Assembly: GCA_037043015.1 (NCBI GenBank)
Contig: CM073324.1
Location: 18,318,597 to 18,382,596 of the forward strand
Source: Bryum argenteum
Lineage: Eukaryota > Streptophyta > Bryopsida > Bryales > Bryaceae
Direction of reading: 5' to 3'
Length of the DNA: 64,000 nt
This document shows positions 47,138 through 63,392 of this stretch, piece by piece. The notes under the pieces are model-generated. The model saw only the letters and a list, made by a program, of their open reading frames with translations, was not told the origin of the DNA and ran no database searches. Position 1 is the first letter of the stretch. Each line of letters opens with the position of its first letter. The position numbers and the translations under genes are program-made.

Positions 47138-48516
47138 ATGGCAGATGCAACGGGTACTTTGAGCACTTTCTATGTGTCACATGGATCGCCTATGATGCCC
47201 ATCGAAGATATCCCAATTCGGGACTTCTTCGCCACTTGGACCAAGCGGTACCCCATAAGGTAACACTCAATCGAATCTAGGTTACTCTCGATTCTCTTTC
47301 TTGATCTGGTTGGCAAAGGTATGAAATCCTGAGTATGAGGATGGTGTATGTGTGTTTGGATCAGGCCGAAGGCAATTCTTGCAATTTCGGCCCATTGGGA
47401 TACTCGCGAGCCTGCAGTGAATGTTGTCAGCAAGAATAGTACCATTCATGACTTTTATAACTTCCCTCGCGAGCTTTATCAAGTAAGTTGCAAGTTTCGC
47501 TTAGTGCTTCCACGGTTGTGTTCATTTTCTTTGTAAATCGATGGTCTCAATATACTCTTAAAAACATCTTAAAAACGTTTGCACACTCGACCCAATCTAT
47601 CACTACTATCTACGAGTTGAAATGATTGCTAGCAGTAGCTGTGGTTGCTTTTGCGTACATGGTCCATTTAAGATGCGCATATCCTATGTTTCAGGAACAT
47701 GATTAATTTTGCGACAAATTTCATTGCAAAGTAGAGTTTCGATTCTCAAACCATGTGCTGCTGAGGCTGGATCATGGAGCCACTGTTGTGTAATGAGGTC
47801 TTGTATCAAGCAATGGCTGACTGGGGAGGGCATTGCAATGCAGTTACAATATACACCTCCAGGAGCGCCAGATGTGGCACGGCGAGTGAAGGCGCTGCTG
47901 CAACGAGCAGGCTTCCCGACGGTGCTGGAGGATCCCGAGAGGGGGCTGGACCATGGCTCGTGGACGCCGCTCATGCTCATGTACCCCGAGGCCGACATTC
48001 CCGTTTTCCAGCTCTCCATCCAGAGCCACAAATCTGGCAAGCATCACTACGACCTCGGGCGTGCCCTGGCTCCCCTGCGTGACGAAGGCGTGCTCATCTT
48101 CGCTTCCGGCACCTCAGTCCACAACCTCCGGGAGCTTCAACGCTCTAGTCGATCTGGCGCTCCAACCGTGTGGGCCAAGGCCTTCGATGGCTGGTTGGAC
48201 GACGTGCTCCTGAACAACAAGTAAGCCCCGCACCAAGCTTCTCAACCATGCATTCATCTAATCAGTTTATCTATGATGGAACATTTTGTATAGAGGAATG
48301 AAAGTGGTATTGTTGGCTTTGGGCAGGCACGAAGAGGCAGTGGATTGGGAGAAGGCGCCATATGCACGCAAAGCTCATCCGCATCCAGATCACTTGTTCC
48401 CGGTGTACGTTGCTCTGGGAGCGGCAGGGGAGCAATGCAAAGCTGAGAAGATTTACGAGGAGTTCACCATGGGTTTAGCTTTGTCATGCTATGAGTTCAA
48501 AGCCGCTTCCAGTTGA
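47138..48516 (+). CDS. DODA: 4,5-DOPA dioxygenase extradiol-like (LigB/DODA family), four exons
   Basis: Exons 47138-47259, 47365-47482, 47844-48220 and 48327-48516 join in phase to give 268 residues, the length of plant LigB proteins. Family marks: FYVSHGSPMMPIED (metal-binding His), AILAISAHWDT, STIHDFYNFPRELYQ, GLDHGSWTPLMLMYPEADIP, SGTSVHNLRELQ and HPHPDHLFPVYVALGAAG. These enzymes are non-heme iron dioxygenases that cleave the catechol ring of L-DOPA or related phenolics (betalamic acid or muscaflavin routes in some lineages, arabidopyrones in Arabidopsis). The native substrate here is unknown. An in-frame ATG at 47003 would add 45 Ser-rich residues; the inner start matches the family. 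The frame extending upstream of exon 3 (from 47709) is intron. Confidence 0.9.
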
Positions 48517-50169
48517 GCTAGTTTAGCTTGCATGTGGAAGAAGAATGAATGTGGGTGTGAATTGTCCACTATGTCTATAATCTCTCATCTTCAAGGTTTT
48601 AGGGTGCGCCAAGACGGCTCATTCTTTTGTGTTGTTGCTATTAGTCTTGTATCATTCTTGTCCAATAATACGTACATTCATGTGCAGAGCAGCCTACTCC
48701 AGTACACTTGTTGCTTAAATCTTTCGAATGGTCGTCAGGGCTGATCATGGCTTCATTTAGAGCAGCAACCCTTGCATCCTGAGCACACTAGCCACAAGTT
48801 ACAATAGAGACAGTGAAGAAGGTGTTGGTTGCTTTGATTGCTGGATCTGTTTCACTTTGGAAGCTCCGTGGAATGTGAATTGGAAATTGAATAGGACTCT
48901 GAAGTCTCGATTCCTCGCAACATTCCTATGTGAGTGCTGCGAAACTGCAGGAAGAACTAAAACGAGCCCAAAACTATGTCCTGTACAATACAGGACTCGA
49001 GCGCAATGCCCATGTTGTATGTAAAATGTATGAAGTTGTTTATAAGTGGAACTTCTTCATGCTTGATTTTGACTATTTGTAAGTATTTTTTCAAAAGTTT
49101 GTTATTTTCTACCAATGATTACCAAAACAAACTAAAAAAAACTTAAACTTGAAAGTTAGAAAGATATGAATTTTACTATCATCCTAGCTTGCATGATTCA
49201 CCTTAAATTTGAATCACTCGTTGGAAAACAATGATGTTTGTGTGGTACACTTATATCATAATTCTTGTTCCTATTGGTCCGTAGAAATGCAAGAAATGTT
49301 TGTTTTGTGTTGGTCCATGTCAAACTTAGTCCAATTGTCATTTTGTATATATTTGAGAAGCTTATGAGATATCAATTACCGTATGTGATAGGCCAGTCCA
49401 GAAAAAATTATATCACTATGGAAACAAGAAAAAGTCCTATTTATGGAAAATATTTGTATTGGTACTAACAAAAACTTAGAATCAACACTCAAAGTGAAAT
49501 GTTGAACTGAAAATCTTGGAAAGTAATTTTATATGACAACAAGTTGTTGAATAGACCTATCACGTACGGTGATATATATAATTATAGAAATTAATGAGGA
49601 CGTAAATCTCTTGTTGAGTATGTTTTGAAGAATTTTAGTACATGGTACTATAACAAAAAGTTGATGAAAATATAAAGGATTCATTTAAGCACGGAAACTT
49701 TTAGGATTAAAAGATTGTGGAAATTTAGAAGATGAGGCATTTAGATGTTCAACTCTTAGCACTTGCCATGTGATTGAGGATTTGGATAGTGACATAAACA
49801 TGCAAGGTTTACAATGAATGTGAAGTCAACGTACTCTCTTATGTAAATTCTTTGGCTTTGTTTTTGTTACTTTTTTTTTATGAAAGATGTGCGACTTCAT
49901 ATATTCTACATGCCATTAACATATTGAAATTAAAAAAGTTCGCCACCATTACAATGTTGTGTAAAGTATGCATTGTCCAAATCATCAAAAAACTTACCTA
50001 TAAAAGTTCTTTGTAACCCAAATTGACAATCGTAGGGCTCAAAATGATAAAACCCATGATAGTCCATCAAACTCAATCCACACAGTCAACAGATGAAATC
50101 CACGAACTTCTCATCCATAATAGATGATTATCATCCAGGAATGGAATGTGACGGTCTGGATTCAGGTTC
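48517..50169. other. Intergenic DNA between the dioxygenase and IPMDH genes
   Basis: Holds the 3' untranslated region of the dioxygenase gene (to about 49.0 kb) and AT-rich spacer. No other gene. Confidence 0.6.
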
Positions 50170-50177
50170 TAGGGTTT
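50170..50177 (+). promoter_or_regulatory. Telo-box upstream of IPMDH
   Basis: TAGGGTTT, about 100 bp upstream of the start codon; inferred from motif and position. Confidence 0.4.
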
Positions 50178-50274
50178 AAGGCTATCCGCATTCTAGTCGA
50201 TTCAAGATCCCTTTGCAATTCTGGGTCAAGTTCGAAATCACCCAAAGATTCTTGTGTGTAGAAAATCATCCGCA

Positions 50275-54144
<3,870 letters not shown>

Positions 54145-55742
54145 GAAATAGAGATATATAGTTACGTGACTGAGAAGAGAAAGAAAGATGCTCCCTCGTT
54201 GTACTCTTTTTTTCAATCCATTTTTGCGTTTTCTTGGGAGCATTGGATGCGTCGAGTGGCAGGAGTTTGTTGTTCAGGTGATGGGCTTGACAGTGTGTGC
54301 AGGTGATAAATTGCTGCAGTTATTGGAAGTATCATCAATGTACCAAAAGCTTATTTCCAGTTTGAGGAAGTCGAGATTTCTGCCAGGCGCCGGCATGCAT
54401 GCCATGATGCTTCTGGGGAATTGTAGCACTTAGTCAGAGTCCGTCAACCTTGTACGTGGGGGCCCATAGATTGATCTCGAAAAGAGATGACTAATATCCG
54501 GAAATTTCAAGTGACTAAAGATCTCGCATCAGACTGCTCTTTTGTGCCAGAACCAGTACTCCGAGTACTGGAATGCTGTGTATTCATTGAGTACAAAGTC
54601 TTTGTGTGGATACAAGACTTTCGTAAAACTGGGCTTGAGTAATAACCGGGGGCCTGACGCAGGAAATGTAATGAGGTTGGTGGCAGATTCTACCACATGT
54701 TACTATGAGCTTCGAGGCGCTGGTTCGTGATGTATTTCTCAAACGTTTAATACATGTTGGTTCAAGTAAAAAGATGGACACCTGCCCTGGTTCAAGTGTA
54801 CTGATTTCACTTCATCAATACACTAATTGGTTTGGTTAGAAGGAAGAAAACTGTGCTAATGTTTGTGTCAGAATTTACGAGTTAGGAGGAGGTTATGGTA
54901 GAAGTTACAAGTTTGGAGGGCTGAAGTGTACTGCAAGGCCCGAGTTACATTCGGGGGAGAGGTGTTGGGAGAATCCGAGAGTGGATAGTAACCAAATTAC
55001 ATCACAAAATGCGGAAGATAATCTGCTAATTTTAGATTTGTACCCATTTTGCATGATCTAATCAACTGCGACGTCGACAGGTAAACATTCAAGTTCTCTC
55101 CACATGAGTATAGATAGCTGTTGGTAAAAGGATTGCCTTCGGAGAAAGCGTTCTTCACGATTTGAGCTTCAATTGTCAAACGCTACGCTTGGCTAAGTGA
55201 TCCTCGAATTGCATGGAGTATGTACACGACTCTTGGTACTATATTGCTCGAATGATAGAACTAGAAATGTACAGCTTAGAGGTATAATTACTCGAACCTC
55301 ATCCTACATGATGGTGCGAATTGTTTGCAAGTCCTCTTCCTGCGGGCTACCAAAATCACTGCGAGTCCTCTCGGCATCGTCCATCAATTGACTTTAGCTC
55401 CTGTACATCATAACGTAATTTCATTTGTCAGAATAACAGGCACCCATGAGTATTTGATGTGAAACTAAATCAGAAAGAACATGGTGCACCTTCTACCAGA
55501 ACTTTAGACGATCATATCAAAGGCCAGGATGATCATCTTCATAAACCATCAAAATGCTTGTATCGACCAAAGATGCTGCCATCATTGTTCCTAGCTTGCT
55601 CAGACAGGCAGTACAGCAGTTTCACTCTATATGCAAGTCTCTCTCTAGACTTCTGTGTCGCAGATGACTCAAACATGGCAGTTTCTCTCTCTATGCAAGT
55701 CTCTCTCTAATCTTCTGATTCATGGACGGTGTGAGAGATGGC
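54145..55742. other. Spacer between convergent genes
   Basis: The IPMDH 3' untranslated region and the 3' region of the minus-strand gene meet here. No other gene is supported. TCTCTCTATGCAAGTCTCTCTCTA-type sequence near 55.63-55.71 kb is a small direct repeat. Confidence 0.5.
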
Positions 55743-57803
55743 TTACTTGAGTTTCTGGTCGAGCGTTTTGGAGATGGTCTTGTAGAAGTGGATGTGGGGC
55801 TCGTGGTCGCGAATCTTGCGGGGCTTGTGCGACGGGTAGGACGGCGTGGGCGCGTTGGAGCACCGCTCGGACAGCAGCTTCAGACTATCGTGGCGGCCCA
55901 GAATGGCGGCTTTGTTGTTGTTGCTGTTGCTGTTATCCCCCACGGAAGGATCCCACGACAGTGACGTTGCAATGTTGGACCTCCCATTGCGTCCTCCTCG
56001 AGCAGAGGCTGATTTCGACATGACTTTGAGCGACGGAGTAGCCGGCGCAGGCACCGACACTCGACACAGCTTGCTCAGAAGCCGCACGAAGTCGCTGGAC
56101 ATCTTCGTGTCCGTTAGCCCGCCTCCGCACAACATCCCTCCCTTCATCCGATCCTGCACACCAGCCATCCACGATCAGAAACTAACCAAGAGATAGAACT
56201 ATGGAAAAGTTCCGGACTTGCAAATTCCATCCTTGAGAGGAATCCGTTTTGCATGCAGAATGAGTATTGCAAAAATTCTCCAACAAGCATGAAAACTATC
56301 AGCTGAGAGTAAGCTCAAGGTCCCCAGAACACCTCGCAGCTTTTACAATGTGCACGCAAAGAATACCAATCCCATGTTCATGCTCTCACTTGCAATGTCA
56401 GGAACCTGATGGGTAGCATATCCAAGCAATTGATGTGGGAAATGAGCTATTACATAAGTCATGCAACAAATTAGAGCAAGCTTGGAAACTTTTGGCCCAT
56501 AGTAAGCTCAAGCTCCCCAATGTGCACATGCAGTTCGCCAATGCCATGTTCAAGTTTTTGCTCGCAATGTCAAAAACTTGTTGGGTAGCAAATTTACAAC
56601 TTGATTGATGTGTAGGGGTTGGATCAGACCTCGTCATCGTCGGAGCCGGATTCGTCGACAATTCCGTTTCGGTAACCGCCGAAGCTGCGATTGAGCGAGT
56701 TCACAGGGCGGCCGCTATCAAAGAAGGGGTCCTTGCGGATGGGCGACATGGTGAGCTCGCGAGAGAGGCGCTGCGAAGCGAACTCGAGGTCACGCCCGAG
56801 CGAATGTTCTCGTCCCAGCGACTGCTCGCGCCCCGAGTATTCACTCAGGTAGCGTCCTTCCGACAAGTAGCCACTGGAGCCTTGGAGCTCGCCGGGAGCT
56901 TCCACCTCGATCTCCGATGTTGCAGCGGGAGCCGCCGCCACCGCCGCCGCGCGTGCTCGCTTCACCTTCGATCTGCTCGCTTGCATCGGAGAGGACTTCA
57001 TCAATGACCCCACTGATGACACCTTCTCTGGTCGAATCTTCGTCGAGCTCTCCCATTTCGGTTGCAGCGATTTCACCTCCTTCGATGGCAAAAGTGACCG
57101 ACTCCTCAATGGCGACCTGGCAAGCATGCAATTGTCCAAACATCATTCTCAATTGCAATGTAGTAGTCAACCCCATGCGGAACGAGGGGAATGATCGAGA
57201 CTGGTACCTGTGGCGGACGACTGGCGGGGCGCTATGACGATGATTGGGAGCTTTGGTGCTGTCTTTGAAGGAGACGCGGAGGGAGCGGGCGCGGAGCGTG
57301 GAGGTGGACTGATCAGCAGCAGGCTGGGGTGTAGAGATTTCGTCTTTGGCAGGGATGTCGAAGGCGACAGGAGGGATGGTCGCAGCGGCATTGATAGTAC
57401 TGTCAACGCCGCCATTGGTGTCGGAGTCGTGGTGAGAGTGGTCCCCAGACACAGAGCTGCTGCGGGAGGTGGTAGCAGAGATGCGGGGGGTGGTGACGGG
57501 CGTTTCGAAGTGGTCTGGCGAGGACAGGACTTCGTCGAGCCGGGGCTCCACGGGCGTGAACCGCGTGCGCACGCTTCCTTTGAACGGCTTGATGCTCGAG
57601 ACAGTTCTACTGTTACTGAGATCGCGCGACGGACCCAGCTGCCAGTCCTTGAGAGAGATGTCGGTTCCGTCATCGTCTTGCGGCACCGGCAAACTGAACG
57701 TCCGCATTTCGCCCCCTCCCACTGGAACGCCCTTCAGCAACCCTCCCCAATCCTCGCTCCGCTCCGGACTCCACGACTGCGTCAGCTCCGTCTCGAGTTC
57801 CAT
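55743..57803 (-). CDS. Unrecognised three-exon Ser/Arg-rich, probably disordered protein
   Basis: Predicted exons, minus strand: 57803-57208, 57116-56630, 56153-55743; all join in phase to about 497 residues from MELETELTQSWSPERSEDWG. The frame stays open for 49 codons upstream but without an ATG, so an upstream coding exon is possible. The chain is mostly low-complexity: Ser/Thr-rich (TSRSSSVSGDHSHHDSD), SPLRSRSLLPSKEVKSLQPK, an Ala-rich run, a repeated REQSLGREHSLGRD motif, an acidic ESGSDDDEDR. Two conserved-looking short motifs stand out: KMSSDFVRLLSKLCRV and the C-terminal DHEPHIHFYKTISKTL. Strong GC bias and coherent splicing support a real gene. No family assigned; a regulatory or cytoskeleton-associated plant protein is possible. 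Confidence 0.65.
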
Positions 57804-57837
57804 CGCCAACCGATCACGAATCTCACTTCCTCTACAA

Positions 57838-57980
57838 ATTGCAAAATGCTCCTGGAGCAACTGTCGACACAAAAAAGGCTCAACACGCCCACTCTCGCTT
57901 GAGCACTTCTTCAACAAGTTCAAAACGGCTCCTGGAGCAACTGTCGCCACAAGAAAGGGTCGTAATGGACACTCTCGAGC
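57838..57980 (-). repeat. Duplicated ~60-bp segment at the 5' end of the gene
   Basis: CTCCTGGAGCAACTGTCG.CAC, then AAGGCTC/AAGGGTC and ACTCTCG occur at about 57848-57897 and again at 57928-57977. On the minus strand both copies encode FL.RQLLQE in different frames, because the offset (about 80 bp) is not a multiple of three. Confidence 0.8.
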
Positions 57981-59286
57981 TCCAGATCCTGCTAGAATGT
58001 GTGGCTCATTCTAGCATCGATCTGATCGATGAGTGGAATCCGATCGATCGATCGATGCATGAGTGAGTGAGGGAGGGTTGCTCGGCAGGCGCGGTGAATT
58101 GCGCATCAAGTTATAAGTGAGGAGGATAATCAATCAATATAGTTACAATCATGGACCTCAAAACCTGGAGAAGCCAGCCAGCCTTGTGATGCGTGAAAGC
58201 TATGGCGGAACGAACGGGTACCTTGGACACTGAATATAACGCCACTGCCTTTTTATGACTTGTATATAGAAAACCCAAGCAAAGTGCAACTGACACTTCT
58301 CCTTCTTGTATATAAATATGCTAATTATATATACATGTCACCGGTGTTTCATACTCTTCTTGACTGGGTCCTTCGGAAGTCAACATGAGCCCCATTTTGA
58401 AGGAAAAGACGATTGCGAGTTGATTATACGGTACTTGCATAGAGAATGTTTTATGAAATGGCAATAACATTCTTATGTAACGCCACCAAATTTTGCTTGA
58501 GTAGTCCCTTTCCCATACAACAACCACCAAATGAGTAGCTATGCTCCCGTGTACCAAAAGGTTGTCTTGAATGAAAGAAGTATAAAAAGAATAAGTGGAG
58601 CATTGATCTCAGTTGAAAGAATACTGAATGAAAATACTTCATGAACAAAAAAAAATAAAAAATTAGGGCTATCACACCTTATTCTTGCATGCAACTTTAT
58701 CACTGTAAAAACAGCAGATTTAGTGATGAAAGGACCCAGAAGATTTGGACTCTGGGGTGTACCATGTCCTTGTACTGTAAAGGGATTTATTCACAATCAA
58801 TGCTTTAAGGTAACTTGCTCAAGCATGGTACATCTGCAGTGAAGTTAGCCGTGCAAGTAATTTGTGTGCATGGGTGATGTGATTTGTAGATTGGACAAAG
58901 TGAAACTATAATTTAGACTGGACTCTTGAAAAATATGCTATAATTGTTTTTTGAAGTTGAACTTGTAGGTCTTCCTTAAATGACTTAGTCTAGAATGTTT
59001 GTGTATTGAATTCACTAATGTTATGCTCTATGGGCATATCATTGAGGGTAGGTTGAATGCACACTCTATTCATGTAAACTGCAATAGCGGTTTGATGTTT
59101 TTTCCCTCCTTCTACATTGAAAATCAGCCTTCGTAGATATCATGTCCCTCTTGCAAAGTTTATTCTAGTGAGCCATCTTTGATATTGCTCCAATTCAACC
59201 CTAGACTAAGAGCCATGACCATAATTTTTGAGTAATTCTCTTTGTCAATCTTCATGATGCATTGGGTGAATGGCCCCCACTTCACG
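57981..59286. other. Upstream region of the Ser/Arg-rich gene; intergenic
   Basis: GATCGATCGATCG near 58030-58055 is a short GATC repeat in the probable leader. Beyond it no gene is recognised. Confidence 0.5.
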
Positions 59287-59617
59287 TAAGTTAAACATAA
59301 GGCCTTGACTTGGTGGTAAGGGCTCATGACCGCCAATGAGGAGGTTGTGGGCTTCATTCACCATGCCAGCGTGGTGCTCACCATCATAGTCCATTCAACT
59401 ATGGTGGGGGGGTTCCTCAACCTCGTTGTATGGGTACCTCAAAGCCTTTTGGGAGGATACCATGTCGGGTATCTCTAAGGCACTAGTGGCTAGATAGGAA
59501 CTAGCATAGAGGGGCTAATAGTCCTGACATTGGTGTAGTGATCTCTGGGCATACATCCAAGGATAGGTCGAGCGAACACTCTATTCACACCGACCTCTAA
59601 ATAAGTTGGAATTTCTC
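59287..59617 (+). mobile_element. Near-complete, diverged SINE copy
   Basis: Colinear with the SINE at 28.5 kb in the opposite orientation: head GGCCTTGACTTGGTGGTAAG (A box), CGCCAATGAGGAGG, a decayed B box (GGGCTTCATTC), ATGCCAGCGTGGTGCTCACC, GTTGTATGGGTACCTCAAAG, and end ACCTCTAAATAAGTTGGAAT. No clear target-site duplication, consistent with age. Confidence 0.85.
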
Positions 59618-60553
59618 TTCTTCTTAATTTAAACCTATAAACTATTCTTTGTCTAAAGAAAGCATAAAACATGACTCTCATAAATGAAACGCTCTGTTTT
59701 CCCCTCTCTCGTTGCACTACGACCACTACCCTTTTTTATTTTTTTGGTCTAAAATGGAGGTATTAATATGGTGGCCAGACCAGAAGGCCTTATTCAATTC
59801 CTTCCAAATACCTCTGGCCAGCTCGATCTAGCTGCATTTTTACTTATGTTACAAAGGTCCTATGCTATCTAAAGCCGAGGCCATCTTCATCACAATTGGA
59901 AAAACCCCATGTTTCTATTCAAAGGGTCAAACCCCAGACATCTGACATAGGCCAAAAGTTGATTTTGGTACTAACTAGAAATGCATAGTGTATGCCTATA
60001 CTAACGTATTTGTATTGCGACATTGCTATTTATCACGTCATAATCACCTTATGATTTTGGTTTTGAATTGACCAATAAAGGTCCAAGAAATCCGAAATGG
60101 GTTTATCAAAGTCGGTTGAATTTTTTTCCTTCTATGTACCCTCCACATTCTACATGTCTTCTCTTTACCAATTGTGGAATAATAAACTCAAAATATATAA
60201 AATGTTAAGATTTGGAATGTGTACAAACCATGCAAGCTTAATTTTGGAGGCTAGATGAAATAAATAATAAATTAGATATGCAATAAACAAGTCTAAATTT
60301 GTAAATTTTAATTCTTTTCTTACTCTAGTAGACTACAGCCAAGTATTGATGTTTAAAATGATAATGATTCTGTGATTCAGGATGTCCTACATTTGAATAG
60401 ACATTGGCCTTGGGATGTTAGAGCAAACTTGTCATAAGAGACAACATTGTCATTTTGGACATAGTGCCGCACCATCGCTACAATAATTCTACATGAAATG
60501 CAAGAAAATTTGGAAACACTTGTGGACGCAAAAGTAGAAGCGAATCATGGAAA
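59618..60553. other. Intergenic DNA
   Basis: No gene or clear repeat recognised. Confidence 0.5.
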
Positions 60554-60565
60554 AATACCTCTTAA

Positions 60566-60702
60566 GAGATAGATAGATAAAAACTCCGGTCCGTATTACA
60601 GGGCCGGAGTAAATAAAGTGTCTATTCGTCTTGCCAATGAGCCGGTGCCCAGTGGACAGAGGGCCATTGGTGCAAGACTACTCACCCCTTTCGGGAATAG
60701 AC
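60566..60702 (-). mobile_element. 5'-truncated SINE copy
   Basis: The SINE 3' end (AACTCCGGTCC, GGGCCGGAGTAAATAAAGTG, ACTACTCACCCC) lies in minus orientation, with a GATAGATAGATAA tail at its left. A perfect 12-bp target-site duplication AATACCTCTTAA flanks it at 60554-60565 and 60703-60714; its right copy contains the TTAA that borders the next element. Confidence 0.85.
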
Positions 60703-60710
60703 AATACCTC

Positions 60711-61299
60711 TTAACCCCCCAACTCTCCTTGAAGCACGAAATGGGTTTTTGCAATTCCGGGCAGCCTAAATGAAGGGTCTAGAAGTAATATTTTTGCATA
60801 AAATTTTATTGGGCCCTCTTTATACTACAAAGTGTATGTCGTAAAATTTGCAAAGTCAAATTCCAATTTTTGAGTCTTCTAGGACGATCCTTGGGTTGCG
60901 AGCCGAGATGGGGCAGTTTAGAAAAGTAAATTTTTTTATTTTTTGATTTTTTTAAACATGTTCATTATTAGATCACTACTCAAATTTCAAAGTTACTCAA
61001 GTCAAAAAGTTTACCAATTTTACAAAGGCAGCCTCCAAAAGTTTCAAAACCAATATTTGCAATGCCCAAAAAAACTTGGGAGACAAACTTTGGATGTTAT
61101 GATCTCTCAAATGGTAAACATCCAATGGTCAATTTTCTGAACAGTAATCAAGCATATTCTTAGGTACAAGATCTTACGGTTGGAAGTTTTAAAAATTGAA
61201 AAGAAATCGGTTCACACCCCCACGAGTGCTTAGAGGTAGAGAATCTCAGTTTTGAGGTTTCAAGCTCCCAAAACACACCAAGGAGATTTCGGGGGTTAA
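60711..61299 (-). mobile_element. TTAA-family element, inverted copy (581 bp)
   Basis: TTAA-CCCCCCAACTCTCCTTG at the left and the inverted right end TTAA-CCCCCGAAATCTCCTTG match over 17 bp with two differences. The interior, on the minus strand, carries the core (ACCATTTGAGAGATCATAAC, then ATCCAAAGTTTG; 61083-61135) and the shared end segment. Non-coding. Confidence 0.8.
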
Positions 61300-62253
61300 A
61301 CGATAACCCACTTGGGTTTTTAGAGTTGACTAATGTGGGAGTCAAGACAAAAAGCGTCGTGAGCCGCCGCAACCATGAAAAAGGGGAGAGGAGAAGAGCG
61401 CCCAACCATGAAAGGAAAATGAATACGTATAGGGAATGACATGTCCAAAATCAAGTCGGAAAGTACATTTATGATAATTACACTTGTATCCACACCTTAT
61501 ATGTTGGAGTTGTGCAAAAGTTTTTACTGAATTTTTTTATTTTTTTTAAAAATTTGAAGCCTGATATATGGTGAGGTGTCCTATAATGGCGCAATTTTCA
61601 GCACAGAAAATCTACAGGAATGTTGCCAGTGCAAGCAATTTTTTTGCATGGGGAAAATTAGTAGAAAACTAGAGCAAGTGGAATCATCATTTTTTGACTC
61701 TTTTACAGTAAGTAATGAATTTTTAAATATGGAAATATAGGTGTTCTTAAAATGGTGCCCTAAAGTGACGCCCTATAATCTTTGCAGTGTGTACATGGTA
61801 CTGTTGTATGGAGAAGCTATTATGTACGTGACAGTGAAGATTACAAGGGCTCCATTTTTGGCAGTGCACCATTTTTGACTGCTCTACCATACTCGCGTAG
61901 AGGCAGAATCAAGGGGCGGGGGGGGGGGGGCACATGGAGAGTTGAAAAAGGGAGCCAAAGTGGGTGACTGATTGCATTCTACTTCCATCCATCGAAAAAG
62001 TCCGGGCAGTCCCAAAAGAGAAGTGTGAATAATTTCAACTCAACTCCCTCCCTCGACGGGCCTTGATGCCCCCGGCTTACCATTCATTGCCCTTCCAAGT
62101 GCCCTTTCTTCTTATAAGCAACGAACCAGTCCTCTCAAATTATTACTTTCCACAAGCAGACTCGGGTCCAATCAGTCAGTCATTCCCCCTCCTACAAAAT
62201 TCCCCTTCTCACACTTTCATCTCTCTAAAGAGTAATATGATTGATTGTTTTTG
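61300..62253. other. Intergenic DNA related to the 19-kb repeat
   Basis: 61.56-61.9 kb resembles the repeat at 19.1-19.8 kb. A G homopolymer of about 13 bases lies near 61918-61930. No gene. Confidence 0.45.
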
Positions 62254-62443
62254 TCCTTTTGGGGAATACTATGTCAAGTATTTTCAAGGTACTAGAAACT
62301 AGCGTAGTTATAGTGTCCACCCTCGAGAGGGGGAAGTAGTATTGTTCCAATTTTCCCTTGTCCGGTGACCATCAGGATAATAGCATTACGAACGGACACT
62401 TCATTCACGCCGGCCCCTTAGAAAGGGACCTGAGTTTCCAACT
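62254..62443 (+). mobile_element. 5'-truncated SINE copy
   Basis: Begins at CCTTTTGGGGAATACTATG and runs to GGACCTGAGTTTCC, about 90% like the full copy by eye. It is flanked by ATTGATTGTTTTT (about 62240-62252) and ATTGATTATTTTT (about 62444-62456), a probable 13-bp duplication with one difference. Confidence 0.82.
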
Positions 62444-62521
62444 ATTGATTATTTTTTTCGGACACATATTCTTTTTAATAAATATGATGGTCTTCTCATG
62501 TTGGGAGCAATTACGTGGTTC

Positions 62522-63392
62522 TTAAACCCTAAAAGGGAAGCTCCTCTGGATGGCCAAATCTGAAATCCGGAAATGCTGTTTTCTTTTTTTAAAATCTGAT
62601 TTTGAGAAATCCAACTGTAGGGTCTTGTTTAGAATTTGTCCAATGACTCTACACACCAATTTTTATCAAATTGCACCATTTGAGTCTATCTTGAGATGTA
62701 TTGAGTAAAAGTTTTAGTTTTCGCGAAAACAATAATTCTTTTTCAGTTGGATTTGCACCATTTATGAGATCATAACATTCAAAGTTGTCGCAAAAAGTTT
62801 GTGGGCATTGCTCGTGAGACATTGTTTTCATGGTGCAAAGGGAAACTTGAAGATTGTATGGTGGTTCTGACCATCACTCAAACCAGTTCTTCGACAATTC
62901 CAAGAATACATTCAGAATAATGAAGAACTCATTAAATTTTGGGACCACTAATTCCAAATTACAGTATAGTTACATAGGAATATGTGTTGATATATGAACT
63001 TGAGTTTGAGATTGCCACGTTGGATCAATTAACAGAGTTTCTTATGCTGTTGAGAATTGATTTAGACAAGTTCTATTGCACTAATATATAGGGTCAGCTA
63101 TAATGGACAATTCACAATACCAACTTAACCACTAAATTTCCTTGTCGCAAAACCGTCTAAGTCACAAGATTTGACCTTCCTTTAGATTAAGCTCAAAGAT
63201 TCTCAATCTAAGCATTATTTTAGAGATTCAACAGTAAAATCTCAAAGTTCACTTGACATACTTCTCACATACAAGATTTGAACCCTTCATTCTTCCTCAT
63301 TTGTGAGATTATAATGGTCAAAGTTGGCTGAATTTTTCTCCTGCAGGAACCTCTAAAACCTGTTTGGGGTTTTAAGAAAAGTTAGGGGTTAA
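62522..63392 (+). mobile_element. TTAA-family element, possibly composite
   Basis: TTAA-ACCCTAAAAGGG at the left; the inverted right end is TTAA-CCCCTAACTTT. The core motif occurs twice (62743-62790 and about 63293-63330), so two elements may have merged. The stretch after the first core (TGGGCATTGCTCGTGAGACA, ATGGTGCAAAGGGAAACTTG) parallels that at 42.3 kb. Confidence 0.6.

Noticed and set aside
47709..47843. Upstream extension of the third dioxygenase exon
   Set aside because: The acceptor at 47843 joins exon 2 in phase and restores the family sequence; the extension matches nothing in LigB proteins.
57167..57902. Overlapping 168- to 230-codon frames opposite or alongside the Ser/Arg-rich gene
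   Set aside because: Shadow frames caused by high GC; the chosen frame alone splices coherently.
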